In this document: positions 35,388 to 48,044 of the stretch, piece after piece
Numbering within the stretch: position 1 is the first letter of the stretch
Layout: every line of letters begins with the position of its first letter
Assembly (NCBI GenBank): GCA_963837735.1
Contig: CAWIOM010000010.1
Coordinates: 124,001-188,000, forward strand
Reading direction: 5' to 3'
DNA: 64,000 bases
From: VRUE01 sp963837735
Lineage (GTDB): Bacteria; Actinomycetota; Thermoleophilia; Solirubrobacterales; 70-9
Program-made: the position numbers and the translations under genes
The notes under the pieces: generated by a model
Databases searched by the model: none
What the model saw: the letters and a program-made list of their open reading frames with translations, nothing else
What the model was told of the DNA's origin: nothing

Positions 35388-36681
35388 GGAGCCGGTGGGC
35401 GTCATCGGGGTCGGCTGGGTCGGCCTGGTCACGGCGGCCTGCTTCGCCGAGCTCGGACACCCGGTCATCGCCCGCGACATCCTCGCCGAGAAGGTCGAGG
35501 CCCTCTCTCGCGGCGAGACCACGATCCACGAGCCGGGGCTCGATGAGCTTCTCGCCCGCAATGCCGACAGACTGACGTTCACGACCGAGATGCCCGAGCT
35601 GCTCGATGCGGCGCGCCTGCTCTTCGTCTGCGTCGACACGCCGCCCACCACCTCCGGCGACGCCGACCTCTCGCGGGTCCGCGCCGTGGTCGAGTCGCTC
35701 GACGACGACGACCACGTCCTGATCATGAAGAGCACCGTGCCGGCCGGGACCGGGGCGGCGCTCCGGCGCGACTACACCGGCGCCTATGTCGCCTGCCCCG
35801 AGTTCCTCAAGGAGGGCACGGCGGTCGCCGACTTCATGCATCCGGATCGGGTCGTGATCGGCGCCGACTCCGGGCACGAGGAGGCCGGCGACGCGGTGGC
35901 CGCGCTGTACGCCCCGTTGGGTGGCGAGCGCGTTCGCACCGACGTGAGCAGCGCCGAGATGACCAAGCTCGCCTCCAACGCATTCCTGGCGACCAAGATC
36001 TCCTTCATCAACGAGATCGCCAATGTCTGCGAGGAGGTCGGAGCCGACGTCTCCGAGGTCGCCCGCGGGATGGGGCTGGACGAGCGGATCAGCTCCTCCT
36101 TCCTTCGCGCCGGGATCGGCTACGGCGGCAGCTGCTTCCCCAAGGACGTCAGCGCCCTGAAGATGCTGGCCGGAAACACGGGCTACCACTTCCAGCTCCT
36201 CAACGCGGTGATCGAGGTCAACGAGCTGCAGAAGCGGCGCGTGGTGGGCAAGCTCCAGAAGCATCTCGGCTCGCTGACCGGCCGGCGGATAGCGCTGCTC
36301 GGCCTCGCCTTCAAGCCGGAGACCGACGACATGCGCGAAGCATCCAGCCTGGTGCTCGCCGCGCGCCTGCAGGGGGAGGGAGCGGAGGTCGTCGCCTACG
36401 ACCCGGTGGCGGGGGAGAGGGCGCGCGAGCTGCTCGGTACGGTCGAGCTGAGCGGCTCGGCGACGGCGGCGCTGGACGGCGCCGATGCCGCGGTTCTCGT
36501 CACCGAGTGGCCCGAGTTCGCGGAGCTCGACTGGGCGCAGGTCGCCGGCTCGATGGCGAGGCCGTTGCTTGTCGACGGGCGCAACTACCTCGACCCCGAG
36601 GCGCTGCGCCTGGCCGGCTTCGCCTACGAGGGAATCGGTCGCGCCGTCGAGGCGGCCCCCTCGCGGGCAGCCTCGGAGTAG
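35374..36681 (+). CDS. UDP-glucose/GDP-mannose dehydrogenase family protein
   Basis: 435-residue NAD-dependent four-electron dehydrogenase that converts a nucleotide hexose to its uronic acid. NAD fold: VIGVGWVGLVTAACFAELGH. Catalytic Cys and surroundings: GIGYGGSCFPKDVSAL; other conserved parts are STVPAGTG, PEFLKEGTA and LGLAFKPETDDMREA. GTG start at 35374 overlaps the LCP gene. It supplies a uronic acid for the surface polymer cluster. Confidence 0.92.
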   Translation: MSAGKEPVGVIGVGWVGLVTAACFAELGHPVIARDILAEKVEALSRGETTIHEPGLDELLARNADRLTFTTEMPELLDAARLLFVCVDTPPTTSGDADLSRVRAVVESLDDDDHVLIMKSTVPAGTGAALRRDYTGAYVACPEFLKEGTAVADFMHPDRVVIGADSGHEEAGDAVAALYAPLGGERVRTDVSSAEMTKLASNAFLATKISFINEIANVCEEVGADVSEVARGMGLDERISSSFLRAGIGYGGSCFPKDVSALKMLAGNTGYHFQLLNAVIEVNELQKRRVVGKLQKHLGSLTGRRIALLGLAFKPETDDMREASSLVLAARLQGEGAEVVAYDPVAGERARELLGTVELSGSATAALDGADAAVLVTEWPEFAELDWAQVAGSMARPLLVDGRNYLDPEALRLAGFAYEGIGRAVEAAPSRAASE

Positions 36682-36685
36682 CCCG

Positions 36686-37669
36686 ATGCAGGCGATCGTC
36701 CTCGTCGGCGGCGAGGGGACGCGATTGCGCCCCCTGACCGAGTGGGTGCCGAAGCCCGCCCTGACCCTGGTCGACCGGCCCTTTCTGGCCTACATGGTCG
36801 AGTGGCTTGCCGCCCACGGGGTCGACGAGGTCGTGCTCGCCTGCGGGTTCCTGCCCGACGTCCTGCGCGAGGCGCTCGGCGACGGCGAGCGCTCCGGGGC
36901 CCGGATCCGCTACGTCGCCGAGCCCGAGCCGCTGGGAACCGCGGGGGCGATCCGGTTCGCCGCCGATGCGCTGGGCGACGAGCTCGGCGACCGCTTTCTC
37001 GCGCTCAACGGCGACGTTCTCACCGACCTCGACCTCAGCGCCCTGACGGCGGCCCACTCCGAGCACTCCGGTCCGGCGACGATCGCCCTGCACCCCGTTC
37101 CCGACTCCTCCGCCTACGGGCTGGTCAGCTGCGACGGGGAGGGCGCCGTGATCGAGTTCGTCGAGAAGACCGGCCGGCCGGTGCCCGGCGAGATCAACGC
37201 CGGGATGTACGTGCTGGAGCGCTCCGTGCTCGATCTGATCCCGGCGGGCGAGCCGGCCTCGATCGAGCGCGACGTCTTCCCGAGGCTGGCCGGGGACGGG
37301 CTCCATGGGACCCTGCTCGACGGCTACTGGATGGACATCGGCACGCCGGAGCGCTACCTGCAGGCGAGCTGGGACATCCTCGACGGGAGGGTCGATACCC
37401 GGGTGCGGCCGACCGCGCCCGGGGTCCATGTCGACCCGACAGCCGAGGTCGCCGAGGGCGCCGTCGTCGGGCCGCACGCGGTTCTCGGCCCCCGCTGTCG
37501 GCTCGACCCCGGCGTCGAGGTCCGCGACTCGGTCCTGCTCGCCGACTGTGTCGCCGAGGCGGGCGCCAGGATCGAGGGGTCGATCCTCTCTGCCGGGGTG
37601 CGGGTCGGCGCCGCGGCGGCGCTCGCCGGCGCCGTCGTCGGGCGTGATGAGATAGTTCCGGGCCGATGA
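36686..37669 (+). CDS. Nucleotidyltransferase with C-terminal hexapeptide repeats (mannose-1-phosphate guanylyltransferase-like)
   Basis: 327 residues. The N-terminal nucleotide-binding motif is LVGGEGTRLRPLTEWVPKPAL, followed by LALNGDVLTDL (metal Asp) and VEKTGRPVPGEINAGMYVL; the C-terminal third carries left-handed beta-helix hexapeptide repeats. The family makes NDP-sugars (GDP-mannose, UDP-glucose or dTDP-glucose); specificity is not readable. ATG 36686 is 4 nt after the previous stop; its own stop overlaps the next start by 4 nt (ATGA). Confidence 0.9.
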   Translation: MQAIVLVGGEGTRLRPLTEWVPKPALTLVDRPFLAYMVEWLAAHGVDEVVLACGFLPDVLREALGDGERSGARIRYVAEPEPLGTAGAIRFAADALGDELGDRFLALNGDVLTDLDLSALTAAHSEHSGPATIALHPVPDSSAYGLVSCDGEGAVIEFVEKTGRPVPGEINAGMYVLERSVLDLIPAGEPASIERDVFPRLAGDGLHGTLLDGYWMDIGTPERYLQASWDILDGRVDTRVRPTAPGVHVDPTAEVAEGAVVGPHAVLGPRCRLDPGVEVRDSVLLADCVAEAGARIEGSILSAGVRVGAAAALAGAVVGRDEIVPGR

Positions 37670-38680
37670 CCGACGCCGGCGCCTCCGACCCGATGCTCGA
37701 CGACGTCCTCGCGATTCCCGACCACCTGCGCGACGCGCTCTGGCGGGTCGAGTCGGCGCGACTCGAGCCCTTCGAGTCGGCCGGCGTCGCCGTCTGCGGC
37801 ATGGGCGGCTCCGCGATCGGCGCCGACCTCGCCGCCGCGGTGCTCGCCGACCGGCTGACTCGGCCGCTCCTCACGATGCGGGGCTACGGCCTGCCGAGCT
37901 GGGTCGGCGCGGATTGGGCCGTTCTCTGCTCGAGCTACTCCGGCGGCACCGAGGAGACGCTCTCCTGCTTCGAGGCGGCGACGGAGCTCGGCGCCCGCGC
38001 GGATCGTCATCAGCACCGGCGGCGAGATCGTCGATCGCGCCCGAGAGGAGGGGGTCCCGGTCGTCGGCCTGCCGGGAATCCTGCAGCCGCGCGCCGCCGT
38101 CGCCTACATGGTCGTCGGTGCGGCCGAGGCTGCGGCGCTGGCCGGAGTCGCCCCCCGGATCGCGAGCGAGATCGAGGGCACGGCCGCGCTGCTCGCCGAG
38201 CAGACGGAGGAGCTCGAGGGCCGCGCCGAGGAGATCGCCGGCCGGCTGCGAGGGACCGTCCCCGTTATCTGCGGCGGCGAGCTGACGACCCCGGTGGCGC
38301 GGCGATGGAAGACCCAGGTCAACGAGAACGCCAAGTCGCAGGCATTCTTCTCGGAGCTGCCGGAGGCCGACCACAACGAGATCTGCGCCTGGGCCGGCGA
38401 GCCGGAGGGGGCGCGCCTCTCCCTGGTGCTGCTCGAAGACGTCGCGCAGCACCCCCGCCTTCGCCGTCGCTTCGAGCTGACCGCCGAGGCGATCGCGGAC
38501 GCCGGCGCCGAGGTCGTCCGGGTTGAGACCGTCGGCGAGACCCGCCTCGACCGGTTGATGTCGGCCGTGATGCTCGGCGACCTGGTCTCGGTCCGTCTCG
38601 CCGCGGCGCTCGGCGTCGACCCGCTGCCGGTCGAGGCGATCGACTCGCTCAAGTCGTCGCTGGCTCAGCCTCAACCGTGA
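37666..38680 (+). CDS. SIS-domain sugar isomerase (phosphoglucose/phosphomannose isomerase-like; apparent frameshift)
   Basis: 337 residues after repair. SIS domain: CGMGGSAIGADLAAAVLADRL, LCSSYSGGTEETLSCFEAA. The frame breaks near 37990-38001: the continuation RIVISTGGEIVDRAREEGVPVVGLPG is in the next frame, and one extra base, probably the G of the CGCG stretch, restores it. The C-terminal domain runs to DSLKSSLAQPQP. This bifunctional isomerase would interconvert fructose-6-P with glucose-6-P or mannose-6-P and feed the nucleotidyltransferases around it. Its end overlaps the convergent PAP2 gene by 32 nt. Confidence 0.82.
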
Positions 38681-39608
38681 CCCGGCGCCGTTCCCACCAC
38701 GCCCACCCGGCCATCACGCCGCCGGCGTAGACCCAGCCGAGGAGGACGTCGAAGAAGTAGTGCTCGCCGGTCGCAATCAGCGTCAGCCCCATGGCCAGGG
38801 GGTAGAGCGCCAGCAGCGGCCGCAGTGCCGGCCTGACCCGGCCCCAGAGGAACATCGCGACGAGGGCGACGAAGGCCGAGTGCAGGGAGGGCACGGCGGC
38901 GACCTGATTGACCGCTGCCTGGCCGTGGGAGAAGATCGCCGCGGTGCCGACATCGACCACCTCCCAGCCCTTGGCCGTGGTCCTGTGGACGGCATGGAGC
39001 AGGCCCTGCTCGCCGGCCATCCAGGGCGGAGTCGCGGGGAAGAGGATGTAGGTCGCCAGCCCCGCCAGGGCGAGGCTGACGAGCCGTTTGGCGAAGCGCA
39101 GGAAGGCGAGCCGGTCGCGTGCCCAGAGGACCCCGGCGAGGGCGAATGGGACGATGAAGTAGGACGTGTAGACGAGGGTGAACGCGACGTCGTACCAGTG
39201 CACGACGCCGGCGTCGTAGAGGTGGCCCTGCAACCACTCGGTCGGGGTTTCGCCGAAGAAGACGAAGCGGTCGAAGTCGATCATCGGCATCGTGTGGACG
39301 CCGAACCCGATCGAGTCGGCGGCGCCGCGGGTGTAGTCGTAGGCGGCGAGGACGACGACGATCGGCAGCCAGTCGAAGAGGAGCTGGAGGATCTCGCGCG
39401 GATGGCGGCCGATCGAGGCGACGACGAGCGCCCCGCAGGTCCAGGCGATCACCAGCTCACGCTGGACCGGGACCCCGTAGGTGAACGTGTAGGCGGCCAG
39501 GGCGACGATGTAGAGGGCCGCCGCGCCCCAGCGGACCGCCGCCCAACGCGAGATGCGAAGGGGGGCTGCCTGCTCCATCTGGGCCTGTGCGTATTCGGCT
39601 GTGGACAT
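38649..39608 (-). CDS. PAP2/inositolphosphotransferase family membrane protein
   Basis: 319-residue integral membrane protein with six or so helices and the PAP2-like phosphatase signature AVPSLHSAFVALVAMF and GEHYFFDVLLGW, whose two His and Asp form the catalytic triad. Related proteins move phospho-head groups between lipids or hydrolyse lipid phosphates. It begins MSTAEYAQAQMEQAAPLRISRWAAVRW. It is opposite to the sugar-nucleotide genes and diverges from the next nucleotidyltransferase. Confidence 0.82.
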   Translation of the reverse strand: MSTAEYAQAQMEQAAPLRISRWAAVRWGAAALYIVALAAYTFTYGVPVQRELVIAWTCGALVVASIGRHPREILQLLFDWLPIVVVLAAYDYTRGAADSIGFGVHTMPMIDFDRFVFFGETPTEWLQGHLYDAGVVHWYDVAFTLVYTSYFIVPFALAGVLWARDRLAFLRFAKRLVSLALAGLATYILFPATPPWMAGEQGLLHAVHRTTAKGWEVVDVGTAAIFSHGQAAVNQVAAVPSLHSAFVALVAMFLWGRVRPALRPLLALYPLAMGLTLIATGEHYFFDVLLGWVYAGGVMAGWAWWERRRVTVEAEPATT

Positions 39609-39697
39609 CGGACCTCGTTACCGACTTGTTAACGGGCGAGAAGCGTATCCTTCGCGCGCGTGGGAGCCGCCAGCAAGAGTCGCGGCAGCGACGTGCG

Positions 39698-40708
39698 ATG
39701 AGAGCGATGATCCTGGCCGCCGGGCTGGGCACCCGGCTGCGCCCGATCACGCAGGCGATGCCGAAGCCGATGGTTCCGGTTCTCAACCGGCCCGTGATGG
39801 AGCACACCGCCCGCCTCCTCGCCCGTCACGATTTCACCGAGACGATCGCCAACCTGCACTGGTTCCCGGAGCTGATCGAAGGCCACTTCGGCGCCGGGGC
39901 CGAGTTCGGCATCGACCTCTCCTACCGGTTCGAGGACCGGCTCCTCGGTACCGCCGGGGGCGTTCGCAACGTTGCCGAGTTCCTCGGCGACTCGTTTCTC
40001 GTCGTCGCCGGCGACGCCCTCACCGACATCGACTTCGCCGCGATGCGCGAGTTCCACGAGTCTCACGACGGCCTCGCGACCCTGGCGACGAAACGCGTCG
40101 CCGACACCGACCAGTACGGCGTTGTGATCGCCGGCGACGATTGCCGCATTCAGGGGTTCCAGGAGAAGCCTGACCCGGCTGAGGCGCTCTCGGACCTGGC
40201 CAACACCTGCATCTACATGTTCCGGTCGGAGGTCTTCGATCACTTCCCCGCGCCGGGGACCAGCGAGGCCGCGGGCCCGGACGACCCCCCGGAGTTCGCC
40301 GACTGGGCGATGGACGTCTTCCCGGCGCTGCTCGCAGCCGACATTCCCTTCTACTCGCATGAGATCGACGCCTACTGGAACGACATCGGCAACCTCGACG
40401 AGCTCAGGCAGGGAAACCTCGATGCGCTGAGCGGCGCCGTGACGGTCGATCCCGGCGCGCCCGACGTCGCCGAGGGCGTGCGTTCCTCGAGCGACCTGGG
40501 CGGGGTGGAGGTCACGGGGCCGGCCCTGGTCGGCGAGGGCGTCGAGTTCGGCGAAGGCGTGCAGATCGTCGGCCCCGCAATCGTCGGCGACGACTCCCGG
40601 ATCGGCGCCGGCGCCTATCTGCGCGACGCGATCCTGCTCGAAGGGGCCGAGCTGCCGGCGCGGTCGATGGCGATCGGCGGCGTCAGCGGTCGCGTCGCCA
40701 AGCCCTGA
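39698..40708 (+). CDS. Sugar-phosphate nucleotidyltransferase with C-terminal beta-helix
   Basis: 336 residues. Begins MRAMILAAGLGTRLRPITQAMPKPM with the signature pyrophosphorylase loop; VVAGDALTDIDF has the metal Asp; ANTCIYMF and DAYWNDIGNLDELRQGN follow. The C-terminal part has hexapeptide repeats with GEGVEFGEGVQIVGP. It resembles glucose-1-phosphate thymidylyl- or mannose-1-phosphate guanylyltransferases and is the second such gene in 4 kb. ATG 39698 is preferred to the open frame upstream because it gives the family N terminus. Confidence 0.9.
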   Translation: MRAMILAAGLGTRLRPITQAMPKPMVPVLNRPVMEHTARLLARHDFTETIANLHWFPELIEGHFGAGAEFGIDLSYRFEDRLLGTAGGVRNVAEFLGDSFLVVAGDALTDIDFAAMREFHESHDGLATLATKRVADTDQYGVVIAGDDCRIQGFQEKPDPAEALSDLANTCIYMFRSEVFDHFPAPGTSEAAGPDDPPEFADWAMDVFPALLAADIPFYSHEIDAYWNDIGNLDELRQGNLDALSGAVTVDPGAPDVAEGVRSSSDLGGVEVTGPALVGEGVEFGEGVQIVGPAIVGDDSRIGAGAYLRDAILLEGAELPARSMAIGGVSGRVAKP

Positions 40709-40771
40709 CGGATTCCTGACAGAGCGCGCGCCACGTGTGCGCCGTGGACGGCGAGGCTCCGCCGATGAGCC

Positions 40772-41393
40772 TTGATCGAGATCCTGGCCGAGGTTCTGGT
40801 GCCGTCGCTATGCGCCGCCTGCGGCCGGGCCTGCCGGGCCGGGTGAGGTCGCCTGCCCGCTCTGCTGCCGGCGGCTCGGAGAGTCGGCCCCCCTGCGAGG
40901 TGCGGGGCCGCCGGGAATCGACCGGGCGTGGTCCTCGGCCCCGCACGAAGGTGTGGCCAGGGAGCTGGTCGCGGCGCTCAAGTTCCGCCGCCTGCTGCCG
41001 GTGGCGGGCCTGATCGCCGGTCGCATCCACGAGCTGGCGCCGCCCGTCCTCCGCGGCGGGGAGATCGTCCCCGTGCCGACGGCCCGGGCCCGCACGCTGG
41101 CCCGCGGCTTCGACCCGGCGGCGGAGATCGCCGCGCACCTGGCGCAGCGCACCGGCGGACCGCCACCGGTCGCCTGCCTGCGCCGCGCCGGCGGCGGTCG
41201 CCAGGTCGGGCGCCGACGCGGAGAGCGCCTCGGCCGGCCGCCGCGGATCGAGGTCGTCGGACCGGTCCCGGCGAGCGTCGTCCTCGTCGACGACGTGCTG
41301 ACCACCGGCGGGACGCTCTCCGCCTGCGCGCGGGCGCTGCGCCCCGCCGGCGCCGTCCGGGTCGTCGCCGTCACGTTCTCCCGGCGGCTGTGA
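40772..41393 (+). CDS. ComF-family phosphoribosyltransferase-like protein (apparent frameshift)
   Basis: About 206 residues after repair. The N-terminal zinc-finger-like segment reads LVPSLCAACGRACRAG, then a TGA at 40844 breaks the frame. The next frame continues EVACPLCCRRLGES, giving the second CxxC pair; the C-terminal half has ARELVAALKFRRLLP, VPTARARTLARGFDPAAEIA, and the PRTase signature VVLVDDVLTTGGTLSACARAL. One extra T at 40844 would restore it. ComF proteins act in DNA uptake in competent bacteria; the enzyme activity is unproven. TTG 40772 is the only start in the first frame after a stop at 40766. Confidence 0.75.
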
Positions 41394-41457
41394 GTGTGCC
41401 CTTGCCTCCGGGTGAGGTTGGGCGTAGCATCGAAAGACCGACCAAGGAGGCAGACAT

Positions 41458-41805
41458 ATGCGGATCGAGATACGCGGGCGGAACGTCGAAGTGGACGACG
41501 AGCTTCGGGACCATGTCTACAAGCGATTCCGCCGGGTCGGCAAGCAGGTATCCGAGCTGGCGACTCTCGACGTCGAGCTCGCGGAGGAGCGCAACCCGTC
41601 GATCTCCGACAGCCAGGTCGCGGAGGCGACGCTGCGCCTCAAAGGCAAGACGCTGCGCGCCCACGAGGCCTCGCCGCTGATGGCACACACGATCCACGAG
41701 CTCGCCGAGGACATCCGCCGCCAGGTCAAGAAGCACCGCGAGATGCGCCGCAAGCGCTCGCGGACGCGCCGGGCCGTGAACAGGATGCGGGGCCGGACGG
41801 CGTAG
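41458..41805 (+). CDS. hpf: Ribosome hibernation promoting factor (short form)
   Basis: 115-residue HPF/YfiA domain protein: MRIEIRGRNVEVDDELRDHVYKRFRRVG, then EATLRLKGKTLRAHEASPLMAHTIHELAEDIRRQVKKHRE. It binds the ribosome decoding region and silences it in stationary phase. It is the short form, without the C-terminal dimerisation domain that most actinobacterial HPFs carry; the C-terminal 20 residues are strongly basic. Shine-Dalgarno AAGGAGG is 13 to 7 nt before ATG. Precedes secA. Confidence 0.9.
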   Translation: MRIEIRGRNVEVDDELRDHVYKRFRRVGKQVSELATLDVELAEERNPSISDSQVAEATLRLKGKTLRAHEASPLMAHTIHELAEDIRRQVKKHREMRRKRSRTRRAVNRMRGRTA

Positions 41806-41850
41806 GCGCCGAGGCCCGGGCGGGGCACCGCCCTCGATACCCTTGACCGA

Positions 41851-44700
<2,850 letters not shown>

Positions 44701-44701
44701 A

Positions 44702-44818
44702 GGGCCGTCGCGGCGGGGGTTCCACTTAACTTTTTCGAGTGGAGCCGGATCGGGCTGACGCACCGATGCGGCGTCGGCGAAAAAGTACAAGACGCTCCAC
44801 CCCCGACCGCGATGGCCC
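44702..44818. repeat. Imperfect palindrome directly after secA
   Basis: Arms pair around one axis near 44758: gggccgtcgcgg (44702-44713) with ccgcgatggccc (44807-44818), actttttcg (44729-44737) with cgaaaaagt (44778-44786) exactly, and gccggatcgg (44744-44753) with ccgatgcggc (44763-44772). It starts one nucleotide after the secA stop. The A/T-rich block in a GC-rich background is unusual. The inner part could act as a transcription terminator with the T-run in the 5' arm. Confidence 0.7.
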
Positions 44819-44875
44819 AGGCCTCTTGAGCCGCGGCCCAAGCATTTCTTCCCGGCCGGAGCGCGGATACAAGTG

Positions 44876-45269
44876 ATGAGATCCGGTTCGAGAGTTCATT
44901 CGGGCGTTCAATGAGCGGGATCTGGACGGGTTCGTCGAGGTGCTCGACCCGGGGGTGGAGCTGCACTCGATGCGGGGCATGCGCAAGGGGCGGGAGGCGG
45001 CGCGGCTCTGGGCGACCAGGCCGCCGGGGGGCGTCCAGCAGACGATCGAGCTCGAGGCGCTGCACGAGGACGAGGCCGGGGGGGACGGCTCGGCCGTCGC
45101 CTGGATCCGCCGCCGCTGGCGCTGGGAGGAAGACGGCTCGGACGCCGGCGCCGACGAGATGGCATGGCTCTTCGAGCTGCGCGGCAACCGGGTGCTGAGC
45201 TGGCGCCCGTTCGAGGATCGGGCGGAGGCGATGCGCGCCGCCGGCTTCGATCCCCACGGCGCGTCCTGA
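44876..45269 (+). CDS. SnoaL-like/nuclear-transport-factor-2-fold protein (possible frameshift)
   Basis: About 130 residues. The frame carrying VREFIRAFNERDLDGFVEVLDPGVELHSMRG has no start codon between the stop at 44877 and 44940; only a shortened start (GTG 44940) is in frame. An ATG at 44876 in the neighbouring frame joins if one of the two G at 44885-44886 is extra. The fold is the NTF2/SnoaL cone-shaped barrel used by small isomerases and hydrolases and as ligand-binding modules. The last residues are FDPHGAS. No function can be assigned. Confidence 0.5.
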
Positions 45270-45313
45270 GGCCCCGGCCCCACGGCGCGGCCCGGGCCGC
45301 GTACGATCATCGG

Positions 45314-46174
45314 ATGGAGACCGTTTCCCCGTCGAACCAGGAGGCCACGGACGCCTGGAGCGGCCCGCTGTTCGAAACGTTTTCGAGGTTCCGCGACCTC
45401 GTCGACGGGGGGCTCGGCGCCCACGGCGAGGTGGCGATGGAGACCCACCCGCCGCGCCAGGGGGACCGCGCCCTCGACCTCGGCTGCGGTTTCGGCGACA
45501 CGACCCGGAGGCTCGGCGGGCTGGTCGGGCCGCAGGGCGAGGCCCGCGGCCTCGACGTCTCCGCCCCATTCATCGCGCAGGCGCGAAAGGAGGCCGAGGG
45601 CGGCCCCGACAACGTCTCGTTCGAGGTCGCCGACGTCCAGGTCGGGGACCTGGGAGAGGGATACGACTACGCCTTCTCGCGGATGGGGCTGATGTTCTTC
45701 GCAAACCCGGTCCAGGCCTTGAGCAACATCCGCTCGGCGCTCGTCCCCGGCGGTCGGCTCTGCGCAATCGTCTGGCGGCGCAAGGAGGACAACGACTGGG
45801 TGAGAAGGGCCGAGTTGGTGGTCGACAGCTATCTCGAGCATCCGGACGAGTCCGACGAGCCGACCTGCGGGCCCGGGCCGTTCTCGATGGCGAATGCCGA
45901 CACGGTCAGCGAGCAGCTCAAGATCGCCGGCTTCGAGCGGATCGCGCTGCAGCGCTGCGACCTGCCTCTGAAGATCGGCAACGACCTCGACCACGCGGTC
46001 GAATTCAACATGTCGCTGGGCCCGGCCGGCGAGGTGCTGCGCCTCTGGGAAGGCCGGGTCGACGAGATCAGGCCGAAGATCGCGGCCGAGCTGCGCGAGT
46101 CCCTTGCCGAGTTCGAGGGGCCCGACGGCGTCTTCGCGCCCGCCTCGACATGGATCATCGGCGCGACCGCGTAA
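45314..46174 (+). CDS. Class I SAM-dependent methyltransferase
   Basis: 286 residues. AdoMet-binding motif ALDLGCGFGDTTRRL near residue 60, acidic end LDVSAPFIAQARKEA, motif YAFSRMGLMFF and PGGRLCAIVWRRKEDND. It is of the UbiE-like family; the methyl acceptor is not known. ATG 45314 gives METVSPSNQEATDAW. The gene precedes prfB by 10 nt, which is probably incidental. Confidence 0.82.
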   Translation: METVSPSNQEATDAWSGPLFETFSRFRDLVDGGLGAHGEVAMETHPPRQGDRALDLGCGFGDTTRRLGGLVGPQGEARGLDVSAPFIAQARKEAEGGPDNVSFEVADVQVGDLGEGYDYAFSRMGLMFFANPVQALSNIRSALVPGGRLCAIVWRRKEDNDWVRRAELVVDSYLEHPDESDEPTCGPGPFSMANADTVSEQLKIAGFERIALQRCDLPLKIGNDLDHAVEFNMSLGPAGEVLRLWEGRVDEIRPKIAAELRESLAEFEGPDGVFAPASTWIIGATA

Positions 46175-46184
46175 TCTGAGCGCG

Positions 46185-47292
<1,108 letters not shown>

Positions 47293-47347
47293 ACCCGCAG
47301 GGAATCAGATCGTGATGCTCGCTTGCCGTTTGTCCTAGGGTCCGTCC

Positions 47348-47989
47348 ATGGAGCCGATGTTCTACGAGGAGCGGTCCGCGGGGGGCGAGGCCGAGGGGCT
47401 CCTGGTCCTCCACCACGGGCGCGGAACCGACGAGCGCGACCTGCTCGGGCTGGCCGAGGCGCTCGACCCGCGGCGGCGGCTCCAGGTCGTCTCTCCGCGA
47501 GGGCCCCTGCAGCTGCCCGGCTCACCGGGCTACCACTGGTACCTGGTTCCCCGGGTCGGCTATCCCGACCACGACAGCTTCCATGCCGCCCGTTCCGCTC
47601 TCGCCGGCCTCCACGACCGGCTCTGGGAGGAGACGGGGATCGAGCCGCGTCGCACCGTCCTCGGCGGCTTCTCGATGGGGGCGGTGATGAGCTACGCGAT
47701 GGCGCTCTCCGGCGAGCGGCCGCCGGTTGCCGGGATCCTCGCCTTCAGCGGCTTCGTGCCGATCGTCGATGACTGGCAGCCGCAGCTCGAGGACCGTCGC
47801 GACACCGCCGTCCTCGTCGCTCACGGGCGCGGCGACCCGATCATTGAGGTCGGGTTCGCGCGCCGCGCCCGCGAGCTGCTTGAGGGGGGCGGCCTCGAGG
47901 TCACCTACGAGGAGACCGACGCCGGCCACTGGATCGATCCGGGCGAGATCCCAATCGCGGCCGAGTGGTTGTCCCAGGTCACCCGATAG
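47348..47989 (+). CDS. Alpha/beta-hydrolase (phospholipase/carboxylesterase type)
   Basis: 213 residues with the carboxylesterase/phospholipase family pattern: LLVLHHGRGTDERDL, VLGGFSMGAVMSYAMAL (nucleophile Ser in GFSMG), VLVAHGRGDPIIEV (Asp), and TDAGHWID (His). The catalytic triad is complete. It probably hydrolyses a small ester; substrate unknown. Follows prfB after 55 nt. Confidence 0.87.
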   Translation: MEPMFYEERSAGGEAEGLLVLHHGRGTDERDLLGLAEALDPRRRLQVVSPRGPLQLPGSPGYHWYLVPRVGYPDHDSFHAARSALAGLHDRLWEETGIEPRRTVLGGFSMGAVMSYAMALSGERPPVAGILAFSGFVPIVDDWQPQLEDRRDTAVLVAHGRGDPIIEVGFARRARELLEGGGLEVTYEETDAGHWIDPGEIPIAAEWLSQVTR

Positions 47990-48044
47990 CGAGCATCGCC
48001 TTCCGATTCTCTGCGAGCGCCGCCGATACGGCGGCGGCGACCGA

